Assembly (NCBI GenBank): GCA_036645575.1
Contig: JAVXNW010000003.1
Location: 1 to 50,928, forward strand
Source of the DNA: JAVXNW01 sp036645575
GTDB taxonomy: Bacteria; Bacillota; Clostridia; Christensenellales; Aristaeellaceae
Direction of reading: 5' to 3'
Length of the DNA: 50,928 nucleotides
Shown: piece after piece, positions 1 through 8,106 of the stretch
Position numbering within the stretch: position 1 is the first letter of the stretch
Layout of the letters: each line of letters opens with the position of its first letter
Notes under the pieces: model-generated
Seen by the model: the letters and a program-made list of their open reading frames with translations, nothing else
Told to the model about the DNA's origin: nothing
Databases searched by the model: none
Position numbers and translations under genes: made by a program

Positions 1-42
1 CGCCCATCGGCTCCGAGATGCGAGGAACTTTGCCGATGGGCG
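1..42. repeat. perfect 10-bp inverted repeat at the window edge
   Basis: Positions 1-10 (CGCCCATCGG) and 33-42 (CCGATGGGCG) are exact reverse complements with a 22-nt spacer. The arm could continue to the left of the window. No T-run follows, so it is not a standard intrinsic terminator on the plus strand. It may lie downstream of a gene outside the window. Confidence 0.5.
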
Positions 43-292
43 AGTTGAGCTTTGGGGGACGAGGGCGCGAAGTCGAGGTTCGAGGGGTCGAAGTTCGGAG
101 TTCGAAGTTCGAAGGATTTCGCTTGTTGCGACAAGCGACCGGCGCCGCCGCCGGCTCGCGCAAGGCTTGAAGCCTTGACGACATTCTCGCTCACGCGGGG
201 AGGCGGACTTTTAAGAGGCGGCGCTAGGCAAAAACATACAGCGGTGCCCATCACGCACCGGCGGGTGGCATGATGCGAAAGGGGAGAGGCTC
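43..292. other. non-coding leader before ftsQ with short hairpins
   Basis: I see no convincing gene here. The stretch has a low-complexity run of GTTCGAAG-like units at about 68-115. It also has two perfect small hairpins: GCTTGT-TGCG-ACAAGC (121-136) and CAAGGCT-TGA-AGCCTTG (161-177). A TTGACG hexamer at 175 has no matching -10 box. The open frame across 52-273 is Arg-, Gly- and Ser-rich, has no ribosome site and looks spurious. Confidence 0.4.
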
Positions 293-1042
293 ATGGCTTT
301 CTCAAGAAAATATAAAAAACGGCGCGGTCGGACAAGCCCCGCAGGCTTGATCCTATGCCTTGCGCTGCTCTTGGCTATGGGGATCTTGCTGGGCACGCGC
401 GTCTTTGTCGTTAAACGGGTCGTCGTGAGGGGCAACAACAAAATATCGAGCGCCGATATCGTCAAGATGGCGGGCCTTGAGCCCGGCACAAGCATCTTTT
501 GGGTCGATCTCCAAGACGTGCGCGCCGGATTTGAACGCATGGGCGCGGTGACGCTTCAAAAAGTGACCGTCACTTGGCCCGATACCGTCGAATTGATCGT
601 CCAAGAACGCACGCCTTCGGCCGTCGTCGATTATCTGGGCACCGCTGTCTTGGTCGACGAACAGGGCGTTGTCATGGAACGACTCAAATCATTGCCCGAC
701 GCGGGACTCCCTGTCGTGACGGGGGTCAATATCTCCGCCATCAACGTCGGCCAGTGCGTCGCATCAGACGTCGCGGGACAGTGCGAGGCCATGTCAACCG
801 TGCTCAAGGCGCTTGCCCAAGCAAAACTGTTGGGCGACGTTTCAGAATTGAATGTGGCCGATTTGGACAATCTTTATTTGATGATGCGCGGCGGACTGGT
901 CGTGATCCTGGGCGACAAAAGCGCCATGCAGGACAAGCTCCTGTGGATGCAAAGCGTGAGCGCGCAGCTTGCCCTTGAGGGCAAGACGACCGGGAAACTG
1001 GACGTGTCAAGCGGAAAATCCGCAATCTACGCAGAAAATTAA
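293..1042 (+). CDS. ftsQ: cell division protein FtsQ/DivIB
   Basis: This is a divisome scaffold of the FtsQ/DivIB family, a bitopic membrane protein that links the FtsL/FtsB(DivIC) complex to the septal wall machinery. The 249-residue product has a basic cytoplasmic N-terminus (residues 1-15, rich in K and R) and one membrane helix at about 17-38. A POTRA domain at about 39-108 follows, including VVVRGNNKIS and the ERTPSA segment that leads into the FtsQ beta domain. The ATG is preceded by GGGGAGAGG. Length is normal for a DivIB. It stands just before ftsA-like and ftsZ genes, the usual dcw-cluster order, though 212 bp and a possible promoter separate it from the next gene. The family call is secure; the symbol ftsQ versus divIB is convention. 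Confidence 0.9.
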   Translation: MAFSRKYKKRRGRTSPAGLILCLALLLAMGILLGTRVFVVKRVVVRGNNKISSADIVKMAGLEPGTSIFWVDLQDVRAGFERMGAVTLQKVTVTWPDTVELIVQERTPSAVVDYLGTAVLVDEQGVVMERLKSLPDAGLPVVTGVNISAINVGQCVASDVAGQCEAMSTVLKALAQAKLLGDVSELNVADLDNLYLMMRGGLVVILGDKSAMQDKLLWMQSVSAQLALEGKTTGKLDVSSGKSAIYAEN

Positions 1043-1159
1043 TCCGGCAAAAAATGTGCGACCGGCGAAAGCAGGGGGAAATTGAACAATTCTATCGAGC
1101 AAAACGTCCTATTTAAGGGAAAAACATGGGTTTTAACCTCTGATGTCCGCCAAAAAGCC

Positions 1160-1188
1160 TTTTCTTTTGCAGGTGAAACATGTATAAT
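1160..1188 (+). promoter_or_regulatory. possible sigma-A promoter before the ftsA-like gene
   Basis: A consensus TATAAT lies at 1183-1188 with TG directly upstream. The best -35 at 17-bp spacing is TTTTCT (1160-1165), which is weak. It sits about 67 bp before the ftsA-like start in a locally AT-rich stretch, so ftsA-ftsZ may be transcribed apart from ftsQ. Confidence 0.45.
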
Positions 1189-1254
1189 AATAGGTAATAT
1201 GGATATTCTCGGGTGGTTCCTACCGATAGATGACAAGGCAGGCGATGAACAAGC

Positions 1255-2463
1255 ATGAAAAGCGTAGCCGCAGCCATTGACTTTGGCACTTCCAAGATCG
1301 TCACGCTGCTGGCGGAGAGCGGCGGGTTTAACCGATGTGACATCATCGGTTCTGGCAACGTACCCTATGATGGATATCTGAACGGCATGTGGAACGCCGA
1401 GGAAAAATTGCCGGGCGTCGTGCGCAACTCAATTAGCGCCGCGGAGCTTGAGGGCAAGACGCGCATTCGCGAGGTGTACGTGGGAATCCCGTGCGAATAC
1501 ATCAAAGTGCTCAATGCAGACGCCTCCATAGAAGTCGGCGCGCCGGACGGCCGCGTGGCCGATTCCGATATTTCATTGGTCGAGGATGCCGCCGCCGACA
1601 AGCTGGCCGCCAAGATGCAGGGCGCGGTGGTGATTCACCGAAGCCCCGCTTGGTTTGACGTGGACGGCGGGAAAAAGACCATGTCCCCGGTCGGACTCAA
1701 GGGCCGAACATTGCACGCGTCGGTTTCGTTTATTATGGCCGATCCCGCCTTCATGGAGGATGTCACCAAGCTCCTGTTGGGCATGGGCATTGGCGTGCTG
1801 GGGTTCTTGGCCCCGTCGATGGGCGAGAGCATGCTGCTTTTGTCGCTCGAGGACCGCGACCGCGTGGCCGTGCTCATCGATATCGGCTACCTGAACAGCG
1901 AGTTTTCCGTCATTGAGGGCGACGCAATGGTCTATCACGCGGTGCTCCCCATGGGCGGCGGGCACGTGGTCGCCGACCTCGCGGGCGAATTGGAGATTCC
2001 AATGCGCGCCGCCGAGCAGATCAAGCGCGACTACATCTTTATGCCCGATGAATTTGATCCCGTGGGCGATCCTGAGGTCGTGACCGAGGACGGACAGCGC
2101 CTCACCTTCCCGAGCGCCTTTGTCAAATCCACCATCGAGGCGAGCGTGGACGAGCTGATTGAGATGATTCGTCTGGCACTAAAGGACTGCGAAGACCTGC
2201 TGGGCGCGCGCTCACAGGTGTTTATCACCGGCGGCGGCCTTGCGATGATGCGCGGCGGCCGCGAGTATCTGGCCAGCAAGCTGGGAAGGCCGGTAAAGGT
2301 CTCCATGGCCAAGGCGGCCAAGCTAAACAGCCCTGTGTTCGCAAGCGCCTTGGGGCTGGTGGATCTCGTGTTTGACTCGATCGAGCAACGCACGTCGCAG
2401 GATGAGTCGCTGCCAGGTCGTCTGGCCGGCGGGTTGCGCGGTCTGTTTGGGAAGAAATCGTAA
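1255..2463 (+). CDS. ftsA: FtsA-like actin-family cell division protein
   Basis: FtsA tethers FtsZ filaments to the membrane and is an actin/Hsp70-fold protein. The 402-residue product begins with the phosphate-1 motif AAIDFGTSKIVTLLAE (residues 6-21). It has an SHS2/1C-like region at about 85-175 and an adenosine-loop motif FITGGG near 322-327. It ends in a basic amphipathic tail (GRLAGGLRGLFGKKS) of the type that serves as the FtsA membrane anchor. The phosphate-2 loop, normally DIGGGTTD, reads DIGYLNSE here, so nucleotide binding may be altered. Length and the ftsZ neighbour 30 bp downstream fit FtsA. The ribosome site is poor (AGGCAGGCG). It could be a divergent paralogue rather than the only FtsA of the cell. 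Confidence 0.82.
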   Translation: MKSVAAAIDFGTSKIVTLLAESGGFNRCDIIGSGNVPYDGYLNGMWNAEEKLPGVVRNSISAAELEGKTRIREVYVGIPCEYIKVLNADASIEVGAPDGRVADSDISLVEDAAADKLAAKMQGAVVIHRSPAWFDVDGGKKTMSPVGLKGRTLHASVSFIMADPAFMEDVTKLLLGMGIGVLGFLAPSMGESMLLLSLEDRDRVAVLIDIGYLNSEFSVIEGDAMVYHAVLPMGGGHVVADLAGELEIPMRAAEQIKRDYIFMPDEFDPVGDPEVVTEDGQRLTFPSAFVKSTIEASVDELIEMIRLALKDCEDLLGARSQVFITGGGLAMMRGGREYLASKLGRPVKVSMAKAAKLNSPVFASALGLVDLVFDSIEQRTSQDESLPGRLAGGLRGLFGKKS

Positions 2464-2493
2464 CCATAATTTTAATGGCGAGGGGGATGCCTT

Positions 2494-3825
2494 GTGCTGG
2501 AATTTGAAGTGGGAAACACTGATTTTGCTTCCATAAAAGTGGTCGGCGTCGGTGGCGCGGGAACCAATGCGGTCAATCGCATGGTGGAATCCGGCCTGAA
2601 GGGCGTGGATTTTATTGCGGTCAATACGGACAAGCAGGCGCTGGCGCTGAGCAAGGCGCCCAATAAGATTCAGATTGGCGAAAAGGTGACCAAGGGACTC
2701 GGCGCGGGCGCCAAGCCTCAGGTGGGTCAGCAGGCCGCCGAGGAAAGCCGCGAGGAATTGAGCCAGGCCATCAAGGGCGCGGACCTCGTGTTCGTCACCT
2801 GCGGCATGGGCGGCGGCACCGGCACCGGCGCGGCGCCCGTCATCGCCGAAGTGGCGCGCAGCATGGGCATTTTGACCATTGGCGTGGTCTCTAAACCCTT
2901 CCAATTCGAGGGACGCCAGCGCATGCGCAACGCCGAGTACGGCATCGAGCAACTCAAGATCAACGTGGATACGCTGGTCGTCGTGCCCAACGACCGACTC
3001 TTGCAGGTCGTGACAAAGGGCACCACGATGAACGACGCCTTTAAAATCGCCGACGACACGCTGCGTCAGGGCATTCAGGGCATTTCCGACCTGATCGCCG
3101 TGCCTTCGCTCATCAACCTGGACTTTGCCGACGTCCGCTCCATCATGGAGTCGCGCGGCCTTGCGCACATGGGCATTGGCGTGGGCAAGGGCGAAAACCG
3201 CATGGTGGACGCGGCCAAGCAGGCCATCTCCAGCCCCATGCTCGAGACGTCCATCGACGGCGCGCGCGCGGTGCTCATCAACATCACCGGCGGCCCCGAT
3301 ACCTCCATCATCGACATCAACGACGCGGCGCAGCTGATCACCGAGGCGGCCGATCCCGAGGCCAACATCATCTTTGGCGCGGGCATCGACGAGTCGCTCA
3401 AGGATGAAGTGCACATCACCGTCATTGCGACCGGCTTTGAAAAGACGCCGTTTGGCTCTCCCGTCAAGGACGCGGCCAAGGGCAAGCAGGCCAAGGCGGC
3501 TTCCGCCGAGCCGGATTCCGAATATGCGCAGCAGGGACAGCCGCAGCAGGCGCAGCAGCCGCAGAGCCGCCACGCCTACGACGCGGACGAGGTTTCGCCC
3601 ATCTTTGGCGGCGAACGCCCGCAGCCCACGCGCAGGAGCTATCTGGACGACGCGTCCGGCTTCACCTTCCGAAACCCGCAGCAGGGCGGCTACGAACCCG
3701 AACCGGTTCAGGAAGCCCCGCGTTCCCGCGAGCGCGTCTACCAAGACAGCGACTTCGAGGAAGAGCGCGCGCAGCCAAGGCGCAGCTTTTCGCCCGACGT
3801 GCCCAGCTTCCTAAAGCGCAAATAA
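2494..3825 (+). CDS. ftsZ: cell division GTPase FtsZ
   Basis: FtsZ is the tubulin-like GTPase that forms the cytokinetic ring. The 443-residue protein shows GVGGAGTNAVNRM at 18-30, the tubulin signature GGGTGTG at 106-112 and the T7 synergy loop NLDFADV at 208-214. A variable Gln/Glu/Arg-rich linker covers about 335-430. The C-terminal peptide DVPSFLKRK (435-443) is the segment that binds FtsA and other partners. I chose the GTG start because GAGGGGG lies just upstream and the N-terminus matches FtsZ. It is probably co-transcribed with the ftsA-like gene and is followed immediately by a strong terminator. Confidence 0.98.
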   Translation: MLEFEVGNTDFASIKVVGVGGAGTNAVNRMVESGLKGVDFIAVNTDKQALALSKAPNKIQIGEKVTKGLGAGAKPQVGQQAAEESREELSQAIKGADLVFVTCGMGGGTGTGAAPVIAEVARSMGILTIGVVSKPFQFEGRQRMRNAEYGIEQLKINVDTLVVVPNDRLLQVVTKGTTMNDAFKIADDTLRQGIQGISDLIAVPSLINLDFADVRSIMESRGLAHMGIGVGKGENRMVDAAKQAISSPMLETSIDGARAVLINITGGPDTSIIDINDAAQLITEAADPEANIIFGAGIDESLKDEVHITVIATGFEKTPFGSPVKDAAKGKQAKAASAEPDSEYAQQGQPQQAQQPQSRHAYDADEVSPIFGGERPQPTRRSYLDDASGFTFRNPQQGGYEPEPVQEAPRSRERVYQDSDFEEERAQPRRSFSPDVPSFLKRK

Positions 3826-3833
3826 TACAAAAT

Positions 3834-3871
3834 GGCTCGGTCGCAAAAAAAATGTGACCGGGCCTTTTTTT
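3834..3871 (+). terminator. intrinsic terminator after ftsZ
   Basis: An 11-bp stem (3834-3844 with 3854-3864, two G-U pairs) with a 9-nt A-rich loop is followed by seven T residues (3865-3871). It starts 8 bp after the ftsZ stop and closes the division cluster. Confidence 0.9.
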
Positions 3872-4035
3872 GACCGCTTGCCGCGATTGAAGGGGAAAAT
3901 CTCGCCATGCGGCGGCTTGACCCCATGCGGGATTCATTTTTCTTTTCCAAAAATCCGAAGCGGATAACCCGGAAACGCCCCCGGATTTACCAACTTTTGA
4001 TGCGCGTCTTTTTCTCGTGAATCCCCTCAAATCCC

Positions 4036-4063
4036 TTGACATGCGCCGGCGTGCTATGATAAG
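4036..4063 (+). promoter_or_regulatory. probable promoter of the sugar ABC importer operon
   Basis: A perfect TTGACA (4036-4041) is followed by TATGAT (4055-4060, only 13 bp away) and GATAAG (4058-4063, 16-bp spacing). The second pairing is geometrically acceptable. The site lies 73 bp before the binding-protein start. An 8-bp palindrome CGCCGGCG lies in the spacer. The -35 is clear; the exact -10 is uncertain. Confidence 0.55.
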
Positions 4064-4135
4064 CTTGACCCGTCGGATGGACAGGATCGATGAGCCTTCC
4101 GCCATCCCAGCAAACAACTGAGGAGGAAAACATCC

Positions 4136-5371
4136 ATGAAAAAAATCCTGTCGCTGCTTATATGCCTTGTGATGCTCATGACCACAGGCGCCGCATTGGC
4201 CCAGGCTGACGCGCCGGTCACCGTCACGCTATGGCACCGCTGGTCGGGCGCGAACGAACAGGCGCTCAACGACGTGATCGCCGACTTCAACAAAGTCAAC
4301 CCCAACATCACCATCGAAGTGACCGCCAAGCCCGGCGAGTACATTGAACTGTTGCAGAAGATGATTGCCGACCTTGCCGCCGGCATTCAGCCGCCCGACC
4401 TGTTCATTGGCGGTTATAACCTGTTGGGCTACATCTCAAACGAGCTGAGCCCCAACCCGGTCGACACGCTCGCGCCCAGCGCCGAGGCCTATGAGGCGCT
4501 CAAAGCCAAGTTCGACGCGCCCATCTACGCGCTCTCCGAGGTGGACGGGGTGCAGGTCGGCGTGCCCTACGCGCTCAGCAACATCGTCACTTTTTACAAC
4601 AAGGACCTCTTTGCCGCCGCGGGCCTCACCGACGCCGACGTGCCCACCACGTGGGACGAGATGGCGACCGTCGGCCAGACGATCAAGGAGAAGACCGGAA
4701 AGTTCGCCGTCGGCATTCAGAAGGTGGACTCCTGGCCGGACCTCAGCCTGATCTACTCCAACGGCGGAAAGCTCTTGTCAGACGACGCCAGCCAGGTCGC
4801 CTTCAACAACCCCGAGGCGGTCGAGGCCATCACGATGTGGCAGTCGCTGCACACCTCGGGCCTTGCGCCGATCTGCACCGACGCCGAGCTGGGCGCGAGC
4901 TTCCTTGCGGGCGATGTCGCCATGTACTGCTCCTCCGTCATGAAGCTGGCCTCCATTCGCGAATCGGTGAGCTTTGAGATGGGCGTTGCGAAGTTCCCCG
5001 CCTTTGGCGAAAAGCCATTGGCCCTGCCGGCCGGCGGCGCCGCGATCATCTCCTTCACGGGCGAGGATCAGGCCAAGCGCGACGCGGTGTGGAAGTTCAT
5101 CGACTTCGCAACCGAGCCCGAGGCCATGGCCACGTTTACCCAGACCGGCTACCTGTGCGTGACCAAGGCCGAGGTGCCCATGGCCGAGGGTCAGGCCGTC
5201 GCCTACGAGCAGCTGCCCTTTGCCGTGCAGTGGACCGCTTGGCCGGGCGGATCGGCAGGCCTTGAGATCGACACGCTCTACATCAACACCCGCATGAGCC
5301 TCATACACGAGGGCGGCGACATTCTAGCGGCGTTTGACAAGCTGGTCGCGGACTGCAACAAACTGCTGTAA
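4136..5371 (+). CDS. carbohydrate ABC transporter substrate-binding protein
   Basis: This is an extracellular solute-binding protein of the MalE/UgpB (SBP family 1) type, which captures a sugar or oligosaccharide for the permeases downstream. The 411-residue precursor has a signal peptide (MKK, hydrophobic core 4-16, ALAQA cleavage region near 20-24). The mature start VTVTLWHRWSG is typical of this family, as are later segments such as PDLFIGGYN and FYNKDLFAAAGL. There is no lipobox cysteine, which is unusual in a Firmicute, where most such proteins are lipoproteins. GAGGAGG precedes the ATG. The ligand cannot be read from the sequence; the neighbouring isomerase suggests a monosaccharide or its derivative. 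Confidence 0.92.
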   Translation: MKKILSLLICLVMLMTTGAALAQADAPVTVTLWHRWSGANEQALNDVIADFNKVNPNITIEVTAKPGEYIELLQKMIADLAAGIQPPDLFIGGYNLLGYISNELSPNPVDTLAPSAEAYEALKAKFDAPIYALSEVDGVQVGVPYALSNIVTFYNKDLFAAAGLTDADVPTTWDEMATVGQTIKEKTGKFAVGIQKVDSWPDLSLIYSNGGKLLSDDASQVAFNNPEAVEAITMWQSLHTSGLAPICTDAELGASFLAGDVAMYCSSVMKLASIRESVSFEMGVAKFPAFGEKPLALPAGGAAIISFTGEDQAKRDAVWKFIDFATEPEAMATFTQTGYLCVTKAEVPMAEGQAVAYEQLPFAVQWTAWPGGSAGLEIDTLYINTRMSLIHEGGDILAAFDKLVADCNKLL

Positions 5372-5446
5372 TTTATGCCCCGCCAAGGGACGCGACAAAG
5401 GCATGAATGCCGACGCGAAAATTGAGAGAGAATAGATAACGCAATT

Positions 5447-5483
5447 TGCCAAGCGTTGCCGCGCATGTCGGCGGCGCTTGGCA
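5447..5483 (+). terminator. hairpin between binding protein and isomerase genes
   Basis: A perfect 9-bp stem, TGCCAAGCG (5447-5455) with CGCTTGGCA (5475-5483), is extended by inner GCCG/CGGC pairs and has no T-run. Such hairpins after a binding-protein gene commonly stabilise its mRNA or reduce read-through, so the binding protein is made in excess over the membrane parts. That role is inferred. Confidence 0.55.
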
Positions 5484-5505
5484 TTAGAGTGAAGGGGTAC
5501 TGGTC

Positions 5506-6321
5506 ATGTTGAAGGCATATGCGGATATTCGGGAATACGCATTTTCCACTTGGACGCTCGAGGATCTTTCGCTTAACGAGGCGCTTCAAACCATTGCGGA
5601 TAACGGCTTTGTCTCGGTTGAACTGTGGGCGGATACGGTGCACTATGACCCGCGCGTGGCGCTTGACCGCGCGCAGGTCAACGCCTGGCTCAAGGCGCTC
5701 AACCTCTCCGTGCATTCGGTGCACGCGCCCTTTCGCAATTACCAGGATGCGCCGCGCGACGAGGCGGCCTTTCGCGCGCTGCGCACGCGGTACATGCGCG
5801 CGCTCCTTGAGGACATGAGCGACGCGCAAATGCCCATCATGGTGGTGCACGCGCTGGACCGGAACGAATACAACTACACGGCCGATCAGGTAAACATCGT
5901 GCATGACTTCTTGGGCGAATTGAACGCCTATGCGCGCAAGCTCGGCGTGCAGGTGGCGGTTGAAAACCTCGCGCCCGGCCGGGGCGCGGGCGAAATGTGC
6001 ACGACGCTTCAAAATCAGGTGGCGCTTTACAAGGATCTGCCACTCAAGTACTGTCTGGACATCGGCCACGCGCCGCTGTGCGGGGTGGAACTCATCGACG
6101 AGGCGCTGGCCGCGGGCAAGGATCTGGTCACCTTGCACATCCACAATAACGACGGCGTGCATGACCTGCACGACGTGCCCAGCGACGGCGTCATCGACTG
6201 GCCCGCACTCTACGAGCGCCTGCGCGCCATGGGCTACAACGGTCAGTTCGTCATGGAAATCGCGGGTGGGCGCGATCCCCGGGCCGTCGTCAGGCGCACG
6301 GCTCAGTTGTTTGAAAGGTGA
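5506..6321 (+). CDS. sugar phosphate isomerase/epimerase family protein (AP endonuclease-2 TIM barrel)
   Basis: The 271-residue cytoplasmic protein belongs to the xylose-isomerase-like TIM-barrel superfamily (IolE/IolI/sugar epimerase group), which uses a divalent metal. Visible marks are SVELWAD (strand 1), SVHAPFRN, VVHALDRN, VAVENLAPG with the metal-ligand Glu, KYCLDIGHA with the ligand Asp, TLHIHNNDG with His residues, and FVMEIAGGRD carrying the last Glu. AAGGGG lies 10 nt before the ATG. The gene sits between the binding protein and the permeases, so it probably converts the imported sugar. Substrate is not assignable. Its stop overlaps the ribosome site region of the next gene, indicating one operon. 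Confidence 0.8.
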   Translation: MLKAYADIREYAFSTWTLEDLSLNEALQTIADNGFVSVELWADTVHYDPRVALDRAQVNAWLKALNLSVHSVHAPFRNYQDAPRDEAAFRALRTRYMRALLEDMSDAQMPIMVVHALDRNEYNYTADQVNIVHDFLGELNAYARKLGVQVAVENLAPGRGAGEMCTTLQNQVALYKDLPLKYCLDIGHAPLCGVELIDEALAAGKDLVTLHIHNNDGVHDLHDVPSDGVIDWPALYERLRAMGYNGQFVMEIAGGRDPRAVVRRTAQLFER

Positions 6322-6332
6322 GGGGAAAGAAA

Positions 6333-7250
6333 ATGGACGCAGTGAAGCGGATTCGGGGCGGAAATCGCCTCAAGCCCAAGGACAAGCTGAGCTTTTGCCT
6401 GTACCTGCTGCCCTCGGTTGCGCTGTATGCCGTATTTAAGTACTGGCCGATCATCTACAGCTTCTTCCTGAGCTTCTACAAGTGGAATTTCGTCGGCAAG
6501 ATGAAGTGGGTTGGCCTTCAAAATTACGTCAATATGTTTGACCGAGCCGCCTTTCAGATGGCGGTGGGCAATACGGGGCTCTACATCCTGGGCATGTTTC
6601 CCTTCTTTGTCGTGCTGCCGCTCTTGATGGCGCTGATGGTCATGGGCGTGCGCAACAAAAAGCTGCAAACGCTCAACAAGGTATGCTTTTTTCTGCCCTA
6701 TATTCTGGCGTTTTCGATCATCTGCCTTGTGTGGATGTGGATGTTTAACCCGGGCTTTGGCCTGCTCAACAACCTGCTCAAGTTGTTTGGCCTGGAGGGA
6801 TACAGCTGGCTGAGCGACACGCGCACCGCGATGTTCTCGGTCATTCTGGTCTCCGGCTGGAAGCAGATGGGCGCGAACATGATCCTGTTTATCGCGGGGC
6901 TTTTGTGCGTCTCGGAGGAATACGTGGAGGCGGCAAAGATCGACGGCGCGAACAAGTGGCAGCTGTTCTGGCGCATCAAGTGGCCGCTATTGGCGCCCAC
7001 GACCGCCTACATGGTCTTAACCAGCGTCATCTTTGCGGCGGAGCGCGCCTTTACGCCGATCAACATCCTGACGCGCGGCGGTCCGTCCGACACGACCACC
7101 AACCTGTCGCACCTCATCTACCAGTTCGGCTTTCAGTACTTCAACATCGGCATGTCCAGTGCCATTGCCATCTTTACCGCGCTGGCGTTCTTTATCGTCA
7201 CGCTGGTCATGATGAAGGTTTCGGGAGGCTATCAATACGATGAAAAGTAA
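6333..7250 (+). CDS. sugar ABC transporter permease, MalF/UgpA type
   Basis: This is an inner-membrane permease subunit of a carbohydrate ABC importer (binding-protein-dependent transport, MalF family), 305 residues with about six membrane helices. The EAA loop is clear: EEYVEAAKIDGANKWQLFWR then IKWPLLAPT, which docks the ATPase. I chose ATG 6333 because AGGGGAAAG lies 3-9 nt upstream; a GTG at 6318 would overlap the preceding stop. The gene overlaps the next permease by 11 bp. No ATPase is encoded in this cluster, so it probably relies on a shared MsmK/UgpC-like ATPase from elsewhere, as many Firmicute sugar importers do. Confidence 0.92.
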   Translation: MDAVKRIRGGNRLKPKDKLSFCLYLLPSVALYAVFKYWPIIYSFFLSFYKWNFVGKMKWVGLQNYVNMFDRAAFQMAVGNTGLYILGMFPFFVVLPLLMALMVMGVRNKKLQTLNKVCFFLPYILAFSIICLVWMWMFNPGFGLLNNLLKLFGLEGYSWLSDTRTAMFSVILVSGWKQMGANMILFIAGLLCVSEEYVEAAKIDGANKWQLFWRIKWPLLAPTTAYMVLTSVIFAAERAFTPINILTRGGPSDTTTNLSHLIYQFGFQYFNIGMSSAIAIFTALAFFIVTLVMMKVSGGYQYDEK

Positions 7251-8067
7251 ACGCTATGGCCAAATTGCGCTCAACGGGCTGCTGCTCGTTCTGATTGTCA
7301 TCAACGTCTTCCCGATTCTGTGGATGATCTCCTCGGCGTTTAAACTGCCCGACGAGCTGTTCACGCAGGAGATTCGCCTGATTCCGCTGCATCCGACGCT
7401 CGACAACTTTAAAACCGCGCTGTTCGAATATGACTTCTTCTCTTGGCTCTTTAACAGCGTGGGAACGACGCTGGGCATGGCGTTTTTGCAGGTGATCGTC
7501 GCGGTGCTCGCGGCCTTTGCGCTCACCTACTACCGGACGCGCTTCAACAAATTCTGGTTTGCCTTCATTATCGCCACCATGGTCATTCCCTTTCAGGTGA
7601 CGATGATCCCCAATTACATCTTGGTCAGCCGCGCGAACATGCTCAACACGTGGTCTTCGGTGATCATTCCGGGCATCGCGAACGCGACCACGTTCTACTT
7701 CCTGTTCCAGCACATGCGCAGCGTCCCCAAGACGTTCTACGAGGTCTCCCGGCTCGAGGGCGCGGGCAGCTTCTGGGCGCTTCGCCACGTCGCGCTGGGC
7801 ATCTGCAAAGGCGCCATCAGCGCCATGCTGATCCTGTGCGTGATCGACGCGTGGAATCAGTACTTCTGGCCGCTGCTCGTGCTGTCTAAGCCCGAGAGCC
7901 GCACGCTGACGGTGGGTCTTCAGCAGTTTCTCGATCACGAGGCGGGCAACCGCTGGGGGCCGTTCATGGCGACCGCCACGCTGGCGTCGCTGCCGGTGAT
8001 GCTCATCTACATCGGCATTCAGCGCAACATCATCGAGGCGTTTGTCGCCTCCGGAATCAAAGGATAG
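7240..8067 (+). CDS. sugar ABC transporter permease, MalG/UgpE type
   Basis: This is the second membrane subunit, 275 residues, of the MalG family. The N-terminal helix is at about 9-30 (LNGLLLVLIVINVFPILWMI) with the typical SSAFKLPDELF after it. The EAA loop is present but divergent: FYEVSRLEGAGSFWALRHVALGI, with Ser for the second Ala and no Pro at the usual end. GGAGG stands 12-16 nt before the ATG, inside the upstream permease gene, which indicates translational coupling. The stop codon lies within an 11-bp inverted repeat that probably ends the operon. With the MalF-type partner it should form the heterodimeric channel. Confidence 0.92.
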   Translation: MKSKRYGQIALNGLLLVLIVINVFPILWMISSAFKLPDELFTQEIRLIPLHPTLDNFKTALFEYDFFSWLFNSVGTTLGMAFLQVIVAVLAAFALTYYRTRFNKFWFAFIIATMVIPFQVTMIPNYILVSRANMLNTWSSVIIPGIANATTFYFLFQHMRSVPKTFYEVSRLEGAGSFWALRHVALGICKGAISAMLILCVIDAWNQYFWPLLVLSKPESRTLTVGLQQFLDHEAGNRWGPFMATATLASLPVMLIYIGIQRNIIEAFVASGIKG

Positions 8068-8094
8068 GGCAGGCCGCATCGCAGCCTGCCCTAT
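8064..8094. terminator. bidirectional hairpin between convergent genes
   Basis: ATAGGGCAGGC (8064-8074) and GCCTGCCCTAT (8084-8094) form a perfect 11-bp stem with a 9-nt loop. The left arm contains the TAG stop of the MalG-type gene. The element lies 13 bp before the end of the convergent Big2 gene. There is no good T-run on either strand, so termination may be weak or factor-assisted. Confidence 0.6.
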
Positions 8095-8106
8095 GGAAGC
8101 GCGCCG

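Noticed and set aside
66..115. GGTTCGA motifs resembling a tRNA T-loop
   Set aside because: They lie in a repetitive run of GTTCGAAG units and no cloverleaf arms can be paired around them.
2323..3744. 473-codon open frame on the minus strand over ftsZ
   Set aside because: It is a GC-rich shadow of ftsA/ftsZ with His/Arg/Ala-rich low-complexity composition and no ribosome site.
4055..4060. TATGAT as -10 for the TTGACA at 4036
   Set aside because: The 13-bp spacing is too short for sigma-A; GATAAG at 16 bp fits better.
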